Shown: positions 1-5,842, numbered from the stretch's first letter. The stretch: 5,868 nt of DNA from an uncultured Dietzia sp. (GCA_946570335.1 CAMNYG010000100.1:1-5868), one strand, 5' to 3'. The notes: generated by a model from the letters alone, not told the origin. Numbers and translations are program-made.

Positions 1-2
1 AC

Positions 3-1004
3 AGTGCGCTGGCCCGCCAGTACTGGCTCGTGGTGGGTGCGGCCAACGCGAACATCGACCTGCACGACTGGGAGCCGGCGCGCGGGCTGGCGGCCAATCT
101 GGACACGGTCGACAAGGTGTACGTCAACTACCTGAGGCTCTACAACAGAAGAGACGACTTCTGGTGGGCGGGGATGGCCGGTCTGGCGGGGATGTCCTTC
201 GCCGCCGGCTTCTGGGACCTGGACGACATCGGGGGACTGCTGGCGTTGCCCGGCGTGAATGAGCTGGGCGCCGCGGTCGGTGGGGCGCTCGCCGACCTGC
301 CGTGGGAACTGGCGCGGGAGATGCCCGGCGACGTGCATCTGCTCGCCACACGTGGCCCGACGGTGCGTCATGCCGACGTGGACTGGTATCTGCGTCGACT
401 GCTGGTCATGCAGAGGAACATCTTCATGGACATGGTGCCGATGCACGAGGCCTACGCTGCGGAGGGGATGCCTGCCATCGAGGAGCTGGGTGCTGGTGAC
501 GCGTACGACGACTACGTGATCCGGGCGTGGCGCCTCCTGGACGAGGGGGTGCGAGACGGTCGGTCCGAAGCGCTATTGCGCATGGCGTCGCGGGAACAGA
601 ACCAGGTGATCGCTGACCAATGGGACGCGACCGCCGCCGGACGGGGCGACGTCGGGCGGGTTCTGACCTACGTCACCACGGTCGGTGGAGCACCCGACGT
701 GCCGGGAGCGTCGACACTGGGCGAGTTCACGCCGCTGGACGTCAGGGCAGATGTCGGAGGGCGCCCCGTGGTCCTGCGGACTCCCTTACCGGCGTTCAAC
801 TGGGCGGATCGGGAGCCACGGTGGGAGTACATCGAGCAGGATCTGGTGCCGGCGTTCCGCTCTCTCGTCCGTGATCGGCCGCAGGAGGCCCCTCGGTTCC
901 TGAACGTGGAGTTCAGATCGAGGGCCGAGCAGAATCGGCTGGTGGCCCGGCTGCCGGATCTCGCCCGGCGGATGACCTCGGGGTGGACGGTGGAGCCGGG
1001 ATGA
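3..1004 (+). CDS. Uncharacterised protein, 5' end probably outside the window (faintly DUF2515-like)
   Basis: The frame is open from the left edge to the TGA at 1002-1004. The first in-frame start, GTG at 30, has no Shine-Dalgarno sequence before it, so the gene probably begins upstream; 324 residues follow that GTG. I do not recognise a named enzyme. Counting from GTG 30, there is an aromatic, glycine-rich stretch (about 42-65, containing FWWAGMAGLAGMSF), a segment with MQRNIFMDMVPMHEAY (about 127-142) and a helix with SREQNQVIADQW (about 187-198). The order 'VYVNYLRLY...WAGMAGLAG...NIFMDM...HEAY...REQNQVI' recalls the layout of DUF2515 (YppC-like) proteins, whose function is unknown; this is pattern memory, not an alignment. 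The hydrophobic patches look like buried helices rather than clear membrane spans, and no signal peptide is visible. A NERD-helicase gene follows in the same direction after 75 bp, so co-transcription is plausible. Codon use is typical of the window. The coding call is firm; function is unknown. Confidence 0.85.
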   Translation, partial: SALARQYWLVVGAANANIDLHDWEPARGLAANLDTVDKVYVNYLRLYNRRDDFWWAGMAGLAGMSFAAGFWDLDDIGGLLALPGVNELGAAVGGALADLPWELAREMPGDVHLLATRGPTVRHADVDWYLRRLLVMQRNIFMDMVPMHEAYAAEGMPAIEELGAGDAYDDYVIRAWRLLDEGVRDGRSEALLRMASREQNQVIADQWDATAAGRGDVGRVLTYVTTVGGAPDVPGASTLGEFTPLDVRADVGGRPVVLRTPLPAFNWADREPRWEYIEQDLVPAFRSLVRDRPQEAPRFLNVEFRSRAEQNRLVARLPDLARRMTSGWTVEPG

Positions 1005-1079
1005 GTCGGCGTGCCGGTGCGCGACGTCGTGGTCAGGGCCGTCCGACGGGGGTGAGTCGACCTGGGGTATCCCTGGTAC

Positions 1080-2690
1080 ATGGCCCGCGTGATTCCAGCC
1101 CACCCCGTCTACGGTCACCCGTCCGAGGAGGTGGTCGTCGACAAGCTGCGCGAGCAGTTGTCCGAGGACAGCCTGATCGTGGTGGGGCAGCGTGTCTCCA
1201 CGGACGAGAAGGAGCACGAGGTCGACATCCTGGTGGCGATCCCCGGCGCGGGAATCGTCGCGATGGAGGTCAAGGCCGGGCAGATCACCGTGGAAGACGG
1301 ACAGTGGGTGCAGGGCAGCGGGACCAGGACGTACGTCATCGACCCGGTCACCCAGTGCCGCGACGCTCTCTATGCCCTGCGCGGATTCGTCAGCGCCGAC
1401 CCGCGGTGGCCTGACCAGTTCCAGCGCTGGACTCACATGCTGGTGTTCCCGCACATGTCGATCCCGGACGAGTTCACGTTGCCCGACATCCGGCGCAACA
1501 GGATCGCTGACCGTGACCAGCTGGATGATCTCGCGATGATCGCCTACCGTCTCGCGCGGGATTCCGGGCCCCGGGATCGACCGTTCCTGGCGCCGGCCAC
1601 GGTCGATCGACTCGCGGAGGTGCTCGGCGGCCGGGGGTTGCCGCAGCGTGACGTGGTGGCCCGGGCAGCCGAGAACGCAGACATCGCCGATGCGCTGACC
1701 CGCGAGCAGTCGGTCCTGCTCCGTGCTGTCGATGCGCTGCCGCGCGTCGAGATCCGCGGCGGAGCCGGCAGCGGAAAGACCTTTCTCGCGCTGGAACAGG
1801 CTCGACGACTGTCGAGGGCCGGAGAGCGGGTGGCTCTGATCTGCTACTCGCACGGCCTGGCCAGCTATCTCAAGCGGGTCACCGGCGGGTGGAGGCGGCG
1901 CGAGCAGCCCGCCTACGTGGGGGAGTTCCACGCTCTCGGCGTCGAATGGGGTGCCCCTGTCGGCCCCGATGAGCGGGTGCGGTCGGAGGAGACCGTCCAC
2001 TGGTGGGAGGTCGAGCTCCCTCGTCTCATGGCCGAGCTCGCCGAGGGACTGGCCGAGGGCAAGAAGTTCGACGCCGTGATCGTGGACGAGGCCCAAGATT
2101 TCGCCGACGACTGGTGGCGACCGGTCATCGGTGCACTACGTGACCGTGAGAACGGTCGCCTGATGATCGTCGGTGACGCTGGACAGAGTGTGTTCCAACG
2201 CACCGGGCGTCCGCCGGTCGACCTGGTTCCGCTCGTGTTGGACCACAACCTGCGAAACACCCGCCAGATCGCCTCCGAGTTCCTCCCGCTGGTCGGGCAG
2301 CCGATGGAGCTGCGTGGCGGGGTCGGGCCCGACGTGCGGTACGTGGAGCTCGCGGAGGGCGAGGACCCTGTCGCGGTGGGCGACGACGAGGCGATGCGTC
2401 TGCTGGATCAGGGCTGGGAGCCGAAAGACGTGGCGCTGTTGACCACGGGGTCGCGCCACCCGATGCAGGTCGAGCTCCAGAACGAGGGAAGCGATGCCTA
2501 CTGGGAGACGTTCTGGAGCGGGGAGGACATCTTCTACGGCCACGTGCTCGGGTTCAAAGGACTCGAGCGACCCGCTGTGGTGCTCGTGTGCAATCACCGC
2601 GAGAACATGGGCCGGGTCCGAGAACGCATCTACGTCGGCCTGTCCCGGGCCACCGATGTGCTCGTGGTGGTGGGAGACCCGACGGGCTGA
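1080..2690 (+). CDS. NERD nuclease-like domain fused to UvrD-like (SF1) helicase
   Basis: A 536-residue predicted cytoplasmic DNA-processing enzyme. The N-terminus (about 10-125) has the NERD pattern: a glutamate-bearing helix at 15-26, D49 in HEVDILV, then E63 and K65 in MEVKAG, the D...ExK core of PD-(D/E)XK nucleases. The helicase follows: LTREQ (206-210, Q motif), Walker A GGAGSGKT (227-234), ICYSHGL (about 254-260, motif Ia), DEAQD (336-340, motif II), IVGDAGQS (363-370, motif III), HNLRNTRQIA (389-398, motif IV), FKGLER (492-497, motif V region) and YVGLSRAT (518-525, motif VI). It ends soon after motif VI and lacks the large 1B/2B inserts of UvrD or Rep. ATG 1080 is chosen because MARVIP-type openings are usual for actinobacterial NERD proteins and a stop lies in frame at 1053; the SD is weak (GGGG at 1064-1067). 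Known: NERD-helicase fusions are widespread and linked to DNA repair and phage resistance. Inferred: ATP-driven translocase that cuts or processes DNA. The substrate is not shown. Confidence 0.95.
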   Translation: MARVIPAHPVYGHPSEEVVVDKLREQLSEDSLIVVGQRVSTDEKEHEVDILVAIPGAGIVAMEVKAGQITVEDGQWVQGSGTRTYVIDPVTQCRDALYALRGFVSADPRWPDQFQRWTHMLVFPHMSIPDEFTLPDIRRNRIADRDQLDDLAMIAYRLARDSGPRDRPFLAPATVDRLAEVLGGRGLPQRDVVARAAENADIADALTREQSVLLRAVDALPRVEIRGGAGSGKTFLALEQARRLSRAGERVALICYSHGLASYLKRVTGGWRRREQPAYVGEFHALGVEWGAPVGPDERVRSEETVHWWEVELPRLMAELAEGLAEGKKFDAVIVDEAQDFADDWWRPVIGALRDRENGRLMIVGDAGQSVFQRTGRPPVDLVPLVLDHNLRNTRQIASEFLPLVGQPMELRGGVGPDVRYVELAEGEDPVAVGDDEAMRLLDQGWEPKDVALLTTGSRHPMQVELQNEGSDAYWETFWSGEDIFYGHVLGFKGLERPAVVLVCNHRENMGRVRERIYVGLSRATDVLVVVGDPTG

Positions 2691-2765
2691 GCGCCCGGGC
2701 CGCCCAACTCGTAGCGTCGAGCACGTCGCCATGTCGGAAGCGCAGGCCCAGGAAGCGTCCACCAT

Positions 2766-2793
2766 GACACGCGAAAGGCGTGGTCCACGCGAA
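2766..2793. repeat. Arm/anti-arm/arm element CACGC-GCGTG-CACGC
   Basis: CACGC (2768-2772), its reverse complement GCGTG (2778-2782) and CACGC again (2786-2790) are spaced by 5 and 3 nt, so the central arm can pair with either side. The outer arms belong to an 8-bp direct repeat, CACGCGAA (2768-2775 and 2786-2793). The left hairpin can be extended by two pairs across a bulged G (2766-2785). It lies 75 nt after the stop of the NERD-helicase gene and could be its terminator, although no T-run follows. It could also be a protein-binding site. Confidence 0.35.
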
Positions 2794-3037
2794 TCATGCC
2801 AGCGCCTACTACTGGGATCCCGAGGCGGACGGTTCATTTCCCGAGTGAAAGTCTCTGAACTGTCACAATAGTTAGCGCGATGCACATTTACGTAGGGCAT
2901 CACCTGGCCTGATACAGATGGGGCAGAAGAGGTGCGCCGTCGCCGGTGGAGACTGCTGGGCTAATACGGGACGTTCAACACGCGCCACCCCCAGAGTGGA
3001 CGGACACAACACTGCGCGCGGCACCGATGCCGGTAGA

Positions 3038-3052
3038 TGCGATGCCATCGCA
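3038..3052. repeat. 15-bp odd palindrome (7-bp arms) next to GATGC repeats
   Basis: TGCGATG and CATCGCA are perfect inverted arms around a single central C. GATGC occurs at 3026-3030, 3036-3040 and 3041-3045, so the palindrome overlaps a small cluster of the same word. With a one-base centre it would bind a dimeric protein as DNA more readily than fold as RNA. No gene start lies close enough to identify it as an operator. Confidence 0.4.
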
Positions 3053-3106
3053 CGAGCCACCTGCGCGAGCATCCGCAATGACTCGGCACGCTCCCGGCAC
3101 AGCGTT

Positions 3107-3136
3107 GTCCCGTGAGCAATGGGACCGCCGTCCCGT
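3107..3136. repeat. Arm/anti-arm/arm element GTCCCGT-ATGGGAC-GTCCCGT
   Basis: GTCCCGT (3107-3113) and an identical copy (3130-3136) flank ATGGGAC (3119-3125). The central arm pairs over 7 positions with either copy (six Watson-Crick pairs and one G-T), giving loops of 5 nt on the left and 4 nt on the right. The two hairpins exclude each other, the geometry of a structural switch. No T-run, promoter or downstream gene is evident, so a functional role is speculative. Confidence 0.4.
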
Positions 3137-3373
3137 CGCCCAGCGCGGCCAGACGCCCCGACCCGAACAGGAACGGAAGGCCACCGACAATCCCAACCGG
3201 GACGTCGTGGGATGTGACCGTCTCCGATGGTTTGCAGACGGACTTGTGTTGCAGCAGGAGTTTTCTGCGAAATCCCCGGGCTTAGAACTGAACTGCAATG
3301 CTGCGATAGTGGTCGTCTCCGAGAGCGGATGGGACACCTTCATGAAGGCGTACAGCAGCGGTTCAGCCTAATC

Positions 3374-3406
3374 GCCGACGGCGAGGGCGCGGCCCCGGCC
3401 GTCGGT
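3374..3406 (-). terminator. Probable terminator of the lamin-tail/propeller gene
   Basis: CCGACGGC (3375-3382) pairs perfectly with GCCGTCGG (3398-3405), and a G-T pair at 3374/3406 can extend it. Inside, GGGC (3385-3388) pairs with GCCC (3392-3395) across a 3-nt loop, separated from the main stem by a small symmetric internal loop. The structure begins 25 nt beyond the TGA of the - strand gene. There is no T-run on either side, which is common for actinobacterial terminators. Being symmetric, it could also stop transcription arriving from the left. Confidence 0.55.
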
Positions 3407-3431
3407 CGCGCGACATACGATCCCGCAGATC

Positions 3432-4865
3432 TCATCCGTTGAGGGAACCGAGGTTGAGTGACCCGAACACCGGGTCGGCGTCGTCGTCATCGGTGGCGCA
3501 TCCGCCCGGCGCGGCGAGGGCACCGCGGAGGCTGATCCCGTCGAGGCCCGCGTCGTCGGCCAACAGGTAGCGGGCGCGTTCGGCGGTCCCACCGGTCTCG
3601 CATGCGATGGTGTCGACGGTCGACGCGTAGCCCTCGTTGGCGAGGTTCGCCATTCCGGCAGGACGGGCGTAAAGGGTGCCGTCGGTGACGAATTCGGTGC
3701 CGTCGAAGGTCATCGCGATCGAGCGGCCGTCGCACACCTCGTCGCACAACACACGCAGCACTCCCTCGCCGAGCTCATGGTCCAGCGCCATCACGCCGTC
3801 GAGCTCGGTGGTGAAGGTCTGTCGCAGGGAGAAGGTGCCGTCGGTGGAAAGGGTGACGAAGTGCACGTCACCGGTCTGCTCGACGCCCACGGCGAACACC
3901 CCGCCCCACACGTCGGGAATGTACTCGACGGCCTCGAGGCCGCCGTTGGCACTGAGTGGTCCGGTGACCTCGGACAGGTCGTACTCGTGTGTCGCGTTGA
4001 TGGTGGCATCGCCCGAGGTCGGCAGGTCGAAGCGCAGGACCGACGGACGGCTGGTGGACGACTCGTCGTTGTTGCGTTCGGTGGCCACGTAGACAGCGTC
4101 GTCCGGACCCACCGTCACGCCCTCGGCGTCGGGCAGGCCCGTGCCATCGGGGTACTTCAGGACCAGCGTCTGCGCGATCGAGTAGTCGCCCGAGGAGGTG
4201 TCGAAGTCCAGTACGTAAAGCGTGCCGGTGCCGTTGTTGACCACGTACGCGGTGCCGTCGGACGCGATGTCGACACCCGACATGTCGTCTAGCGCGAAGT
4301 CTCCGCCCAGGTCGACCGGCTCGATCGTGAGGACGTCGTGTGGCCACGGCGACGTGTCCACCGGCTCCGACTCGTCCGCGGCGACGTTACGTGCGTTGCG
4401 GGTCGGCTCGCCGGTCACCGCGAATTCGCCGGTCATGTCCGGGATTCGACCGTAGGTCGTCGCGGCGTGTCCGCTCCACGCGAACTCGTCCACGATCGTG
4501 CCGGAGGCGTCCCGCAGTGTCACCGCGTCGTTGCCGCCCAGGCCGAATCCCTCGGGGGTCTCGTCTGGGTAGATGCTCCAGTAGCCGCCCGACTCGATGA
4601 CGGTGCCGGCGGGGAAGACGATGGGGGTGTGGTCAGCGTCGTCGTCGACGAGCGTCCAGCCCGAGATGTCGAGTTCCTGCTCCGTGTTGAGGTTCGCCAG
4701 CTCGACCCAGTCTCCGACAGGGTCGCCGTTGGACTCGACCTCGTTGATCACGATGTCCGCAGCCGTGGCGGGCTCGGCGGCCGCGGCTGTCGCCGGCCCC
4801 GCGACGGCAGCGCCTGCGGCGAGGGGGATCGCCAGGGCGGCGTAGGTGAGGGAGCGCACGCTCAT
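3432..4865 (-). CDS. Secreted lamin-tail domain protein with phytase-like/SdiA-regulated beta-propeller
   Basis: A 477-residue exported protein. Residues 1 to about 30 form a Sec signal peptide (MSVRSL, hydrophobic Ala/Leu core, Ala-rich end with likely cleavage near 28-36). Residues 37-155 form a lamin-tail domain: DIVINEVESNG, GDWVELANLN, LDISGWTLVDDD, FPAGTVIESGGYW, DAVTLRDASGTIVDEFAW. Residues about 178-455 carry blade-like repeats, notably DAEGVTVGPDDAVYVATE (246-263) and GGLEAVEYIP (308-317). These recall the 'EG' motifs of phytase-like and SdiA-regulated propellers, but activity cannot be assigned. Cysteines at 374, 378, 422 and 456 could form two disulfides. The C-terminus is acidic (DDDDAD), then VFGSLNLGSLNG. 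The start is ATG 4865 because GGAAAGG (4878-4872) sits 6 nt before it and the signal peptide begins there; ATG 4880 would add five residues. The frame stays open to 5195, but that stretch is Arg-rich and would precede the signal peptide. Likely role: cell-surface or extracellular binding or hydrolysis. Confidence 0.9.
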   Translation of the reverse strand: MSVRSLTYAALAIPLAAGAAVAGPATAAAAEPATAADIVINEVESNGDPVGDWVELANLNTEQELDISGWTLVDDDADHTPIVFPAGTVIESGGYWSIYPDETPEGFGLGGNDAVTLRDASGTIVDEFAWSGHAATTYGRIPDMTGEFAVTGEPTRNARNVAADESEPVDTSPWPHDVLTIEPVDLGGDFALDDMSGVDIASDGTAYVVNNGTGTLYVLDFDTSSGDYSIAQTLVLKYPDGTGLPDAEGVTVGPDDAVYVATERNNDESSTSRPSVLRFDLPTSGDATINATHEYDLSEVTGPLSANGGLEAVEYIPDVWGGVFAVGVEQTGDVHFVTLSTDGTFSLRQTFTTELDGVMALDHELGEGVLRVLCDEVCDGRSIAMTFDGTEFVTDGTLYARPAGMANLANEGYASTVDTIACETGGTAERARYLLADDAGLDGISLRGALAAPGGCATDDDDADPVFGSLNLGSLNG

Positions 4866-4871
4866 CAGGGA

Positions 4872-4878
4872 CCTTTCC
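4872..4878 (-). promoter_or_regulatory. Ribosome binding site fixing the start of the lamin-tail gene
   Basis: On the - strand this reads GGAAAGG, 6 nt before ATG 4865. It overlaps the alternative ATG at 4880, which has no comparable site of its own. This decides for the 477-residue form. Confidence 0.7.
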
Positions 4879-5147
4879 ATAATGATTGCTGTGAGGATGA
4901 CCTCGCGAAGGCTAAGGGCCGAGGGTGCCGGGAATCTGTCCCGGACGTGACGGGTAGCTGAACAGTGACCGGCCGCTCCGGCCGGGATCGCGATCTCGGC
5001 CCCGGAACGATCACTCGGGATTCGGCCGTGTTCACCGAGTCTGGGCGTCGTCTCCCCTTCGGGGTGTGGGGGTACGTCACGCCGATGGTTGCCTCGAGGA
5101 CGACGACGATGATTCCGATCTCCCAGGTGCCGTTCACGGTCCTGACA

Positions 5148-5153
5148 TAAGAT
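5148..5153 (+). promoter_or_regulatory. Candidate -10 box upstream of the 210-residue membrane protein
   Basis: TAAGAT matches the TANNNT -10 pattern and lies at the left edge of a clearly A/T-rich stretch (about 5146-5180) in otherwise GC-rich DNA. It would start transcription near 5160 and give a leader of about 50 nt. No good -35 hexamer is found 16-19 bp upstream (AGGTGC or CAGGTG is all there is), which is not rare in actinobacteria. A small CTTC-TTTT-GAAG dyad (5155-5166) covers the expected start point. Confidence 0.45.
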
Positions 5154-5196
5154 TCTTCTTTTGAAGTCGGTCGATATTTGGACTCGATCCGTCACC

Positions 5197-5202
5197 AGGG
5201 GG
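5197..5202 (+). promoter_or_regulatory. Ribosome binding site of the 210-residue membrane protein
   Basis: AGGGGG sits 7 nt before ATG 5210, good Shine-Dalgarno spacing, and supports this start. Confidence 0.75.
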
Positions 5203-5209
5203 CAGTGTC

Positions 5210-5842
5210 ATGAACCAATACCCGTCGCAGGGGTGGGACGGCCGGAGATCCGATTCCCACGACGATCCGCGCACCACCCAGTTCGGTCCGATCCCGCAGC
5301 CGCAGTACCAGCAGTCGCCGCAGCAGCCGTACGGGTACGGGCCTCCGGCGAAGAAGGGTATGTCCACCCCGCTGGTGGTGGCTCTCACGGTGCTGATCGT
5401 GGTGCTGATCGGACTGCTCGTGGGCTCGGCGTTCCTGGTGGTACCCCGATTGCTGGGCACGTCCGCGGCTCCGGGGACCTCGACCGTCTCGGTTACGGCG
5501 ACCGCACCCGCCGACCCGGAAGGGCACGGCGGTTCCGGAGCTGAGGCGGTACCGACCGTTGAGCCCGCCCGCCCTGCCCAGGGCGCGCGGCCGGCCGGCG
5601 CCTACGAATGCCGGAGTGCGGGCTCGGGGCCGTATGACTCCGTGGCCGTGGGTTCTTCGGTCACCTCGTGTGAGTTCGCTGAAGCGGTCTGGTCCCAGTA
5701 CGTGGGCCACGGCGGGGTGGGCGGATCCAAGACCGTTCGGGCCTACAGCCCGGTGACCGGCCGGACGTACACGATGTCCTGCTCCGGCGGTGCCGTGGTC
5801 ACCTGCACCGGTGGTGACAACGCGGTCGTCCACATCTACTGA
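5210..5842 (+). CDS. Single-pass membrane protein with Pro/Gln/Tyr-rich N-terminus and extracellular four-cysteine domain
   Basis: A 210-residue protein. Residues 1-50 are cytoplasmic, low-complexity and rich in Pro, Gln and Tyr, ending in KKG. Residues about 53-79 are one hydrophobic span (STPLVVALTVLIVVLIGLLV and on), and the Lys pair before it suggests an inside N-terminus. Residues about 83-128 are a Ser/Thr/Pro/Ala linker. Residues about 131-210 form a compact extracellular domain with cysteines at 134, 154, 191 and 199 and the motifs SVTSCEFAEAVW, VRAYSPVTGRTYTMSCSGG and VTCTGGDNAVVHIY. Spacing suggests two disulfides. Similar C-terminal modules (TSC.FA..V, YSPVTG..YTM.C, CTGG.NAVV.IY) are common on mycobacterial and related cell-envelope proteins, including some attached to kinase-like or unknown N-termini; their function is not established. 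Start ATG 5210 has a good SD. The gene is divergent from the secreted lamin-tail gene, so both may serve the envelope. Only 26 bp follow the stop in this window. Confidence 0.92.
   Translation: MNQYPSQGWDGRRSDSHDDPRTTQFGPIPQPQYQQSPQQPYGYGPPAKKGMSTPLVVALTVLIVVLIGLLVGSAFLVVPRLLGTSAAPGTSTVSVTATAPADPEGHGGSGAEAVPTVEPARPAQGARPAGAYECRSAGSGPYDSVAVGSSVTSCEFAEAVWSQYVGHGGVGGSKTVRAYSPVTGRTYTMSCSGGAVVTCTGGDNAVVHIY

Larger units (their letters stand above)
2691..3431. other. 741-bp gene-poor convergent intergenic region rich in dyads
   Basis: No reading frame here has recognisable protein similarity, and the frames present mostly lack the G/C-ending codon bias of the flanking genes. The longest candidate, GTG 2946 to TAA 3371 (141 codons), has mixed third positions at its start. 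It becomes more gene-like in its last 50-60 codons, which end in SGWDTFMKAYSSG, faintly like the tail of DUF397 proteins; I do not call it a gene. There is an A/T-richer patch around 2826-2895. Inverted repeats are frequent: 2766-2785, 2879-2901, 3038-3052, 3107-3136, 3218-3241 and 3374-3406. No transposase remnant, tRNA or terminal repeat pair was seen. It may hold a small RNA, a decayed gene or only terminators and spacer. Confidence 0.6.
4866..5209. promoter_or_regulatory. 344-bp divergent intergenic region with several dyads
   Basis: The region separates the two divergent cell-envelope genes and must contain the start signals of both. Dyads seen are: 4928-4944 (CCGGGA/TCCCGG, 5-nt loop); 4969-4985 (CCGGCCG/CGGCCGG, 3-nt loop); the palindrome GATCGCGATC at 4986-4995; and ACTCGG/CCGAGT (5013-5018, 5035-5040). 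A CCCC-TTC-GGGG mini-hairpin lies at 5054-5064. For the - strand gene the only A/T-rich -10-like word is CATTAT (4886-4881 in - strand order), which would leave a very short leader; that assignment is weak. No credible small gene is present. Confidence 0.5.

Noticed and set aside
786..2096. 436-codon open frame on the - strand opposite the first two genes
   Set aside because: It lies antisense to the strongly supported NERD-helicase and the end of the first gene, has His/Arg/Pro-rich low-information composition, and shows no motif; it is a GC-bias shadow.
2136..2903. 255-codon open frame on the - strand
   Set aside because: Mostly antisense to the helicase motifs IV-VI of the intact + strand gene; no recognisable protein features.
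2820..2960. tRNA-like T-loop words (GGTTCATTTCC, GTTCAACAC)
   Set aside because: No matching acceptor, D-arm or anticodon stem could be assembled around them.
3269..3297. Stretch resembling part of 16S rRNA (GAAATCCCCGGGCT, then ACTGCA)
   Set aside because: The flanks on both sides do not match 16S rRNA and the secondary structure is not preserved; most likely chance.
4945..4972. Pho-box-like words (GTTCAGC near GTCACG on the - strand) upstream of the propeller gene
   Set aside because: The repeats are not at a consistent 11-bp spacing and match the consensus poorly, despite the appeal of a phosphate link.
5004..5033. GGAAC followed by GTGTT as an ECF-sigma-type promoter
   Set aside because: The spacing and the -10 element do not fit the usual GGAAC-N16-18-cGTT pattern, and no gene starts at a suitable distance.
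4866..5195. 110-codon upstream extension of the secreted lamin-tail protein
   Set aside because: It would place an Arg-rich, non-conserved-looking segment before a clear signal peptide, and a good ribosome binding site precedes ATG 4865.
5192..5833. 213-codon open frame on the - strand
   Set aside because: Antisense to the membrane protein gene, which has an SD, a membrane span and family-like cysteine motifs; the - strand product is Arg/Gly/His-rich without features.
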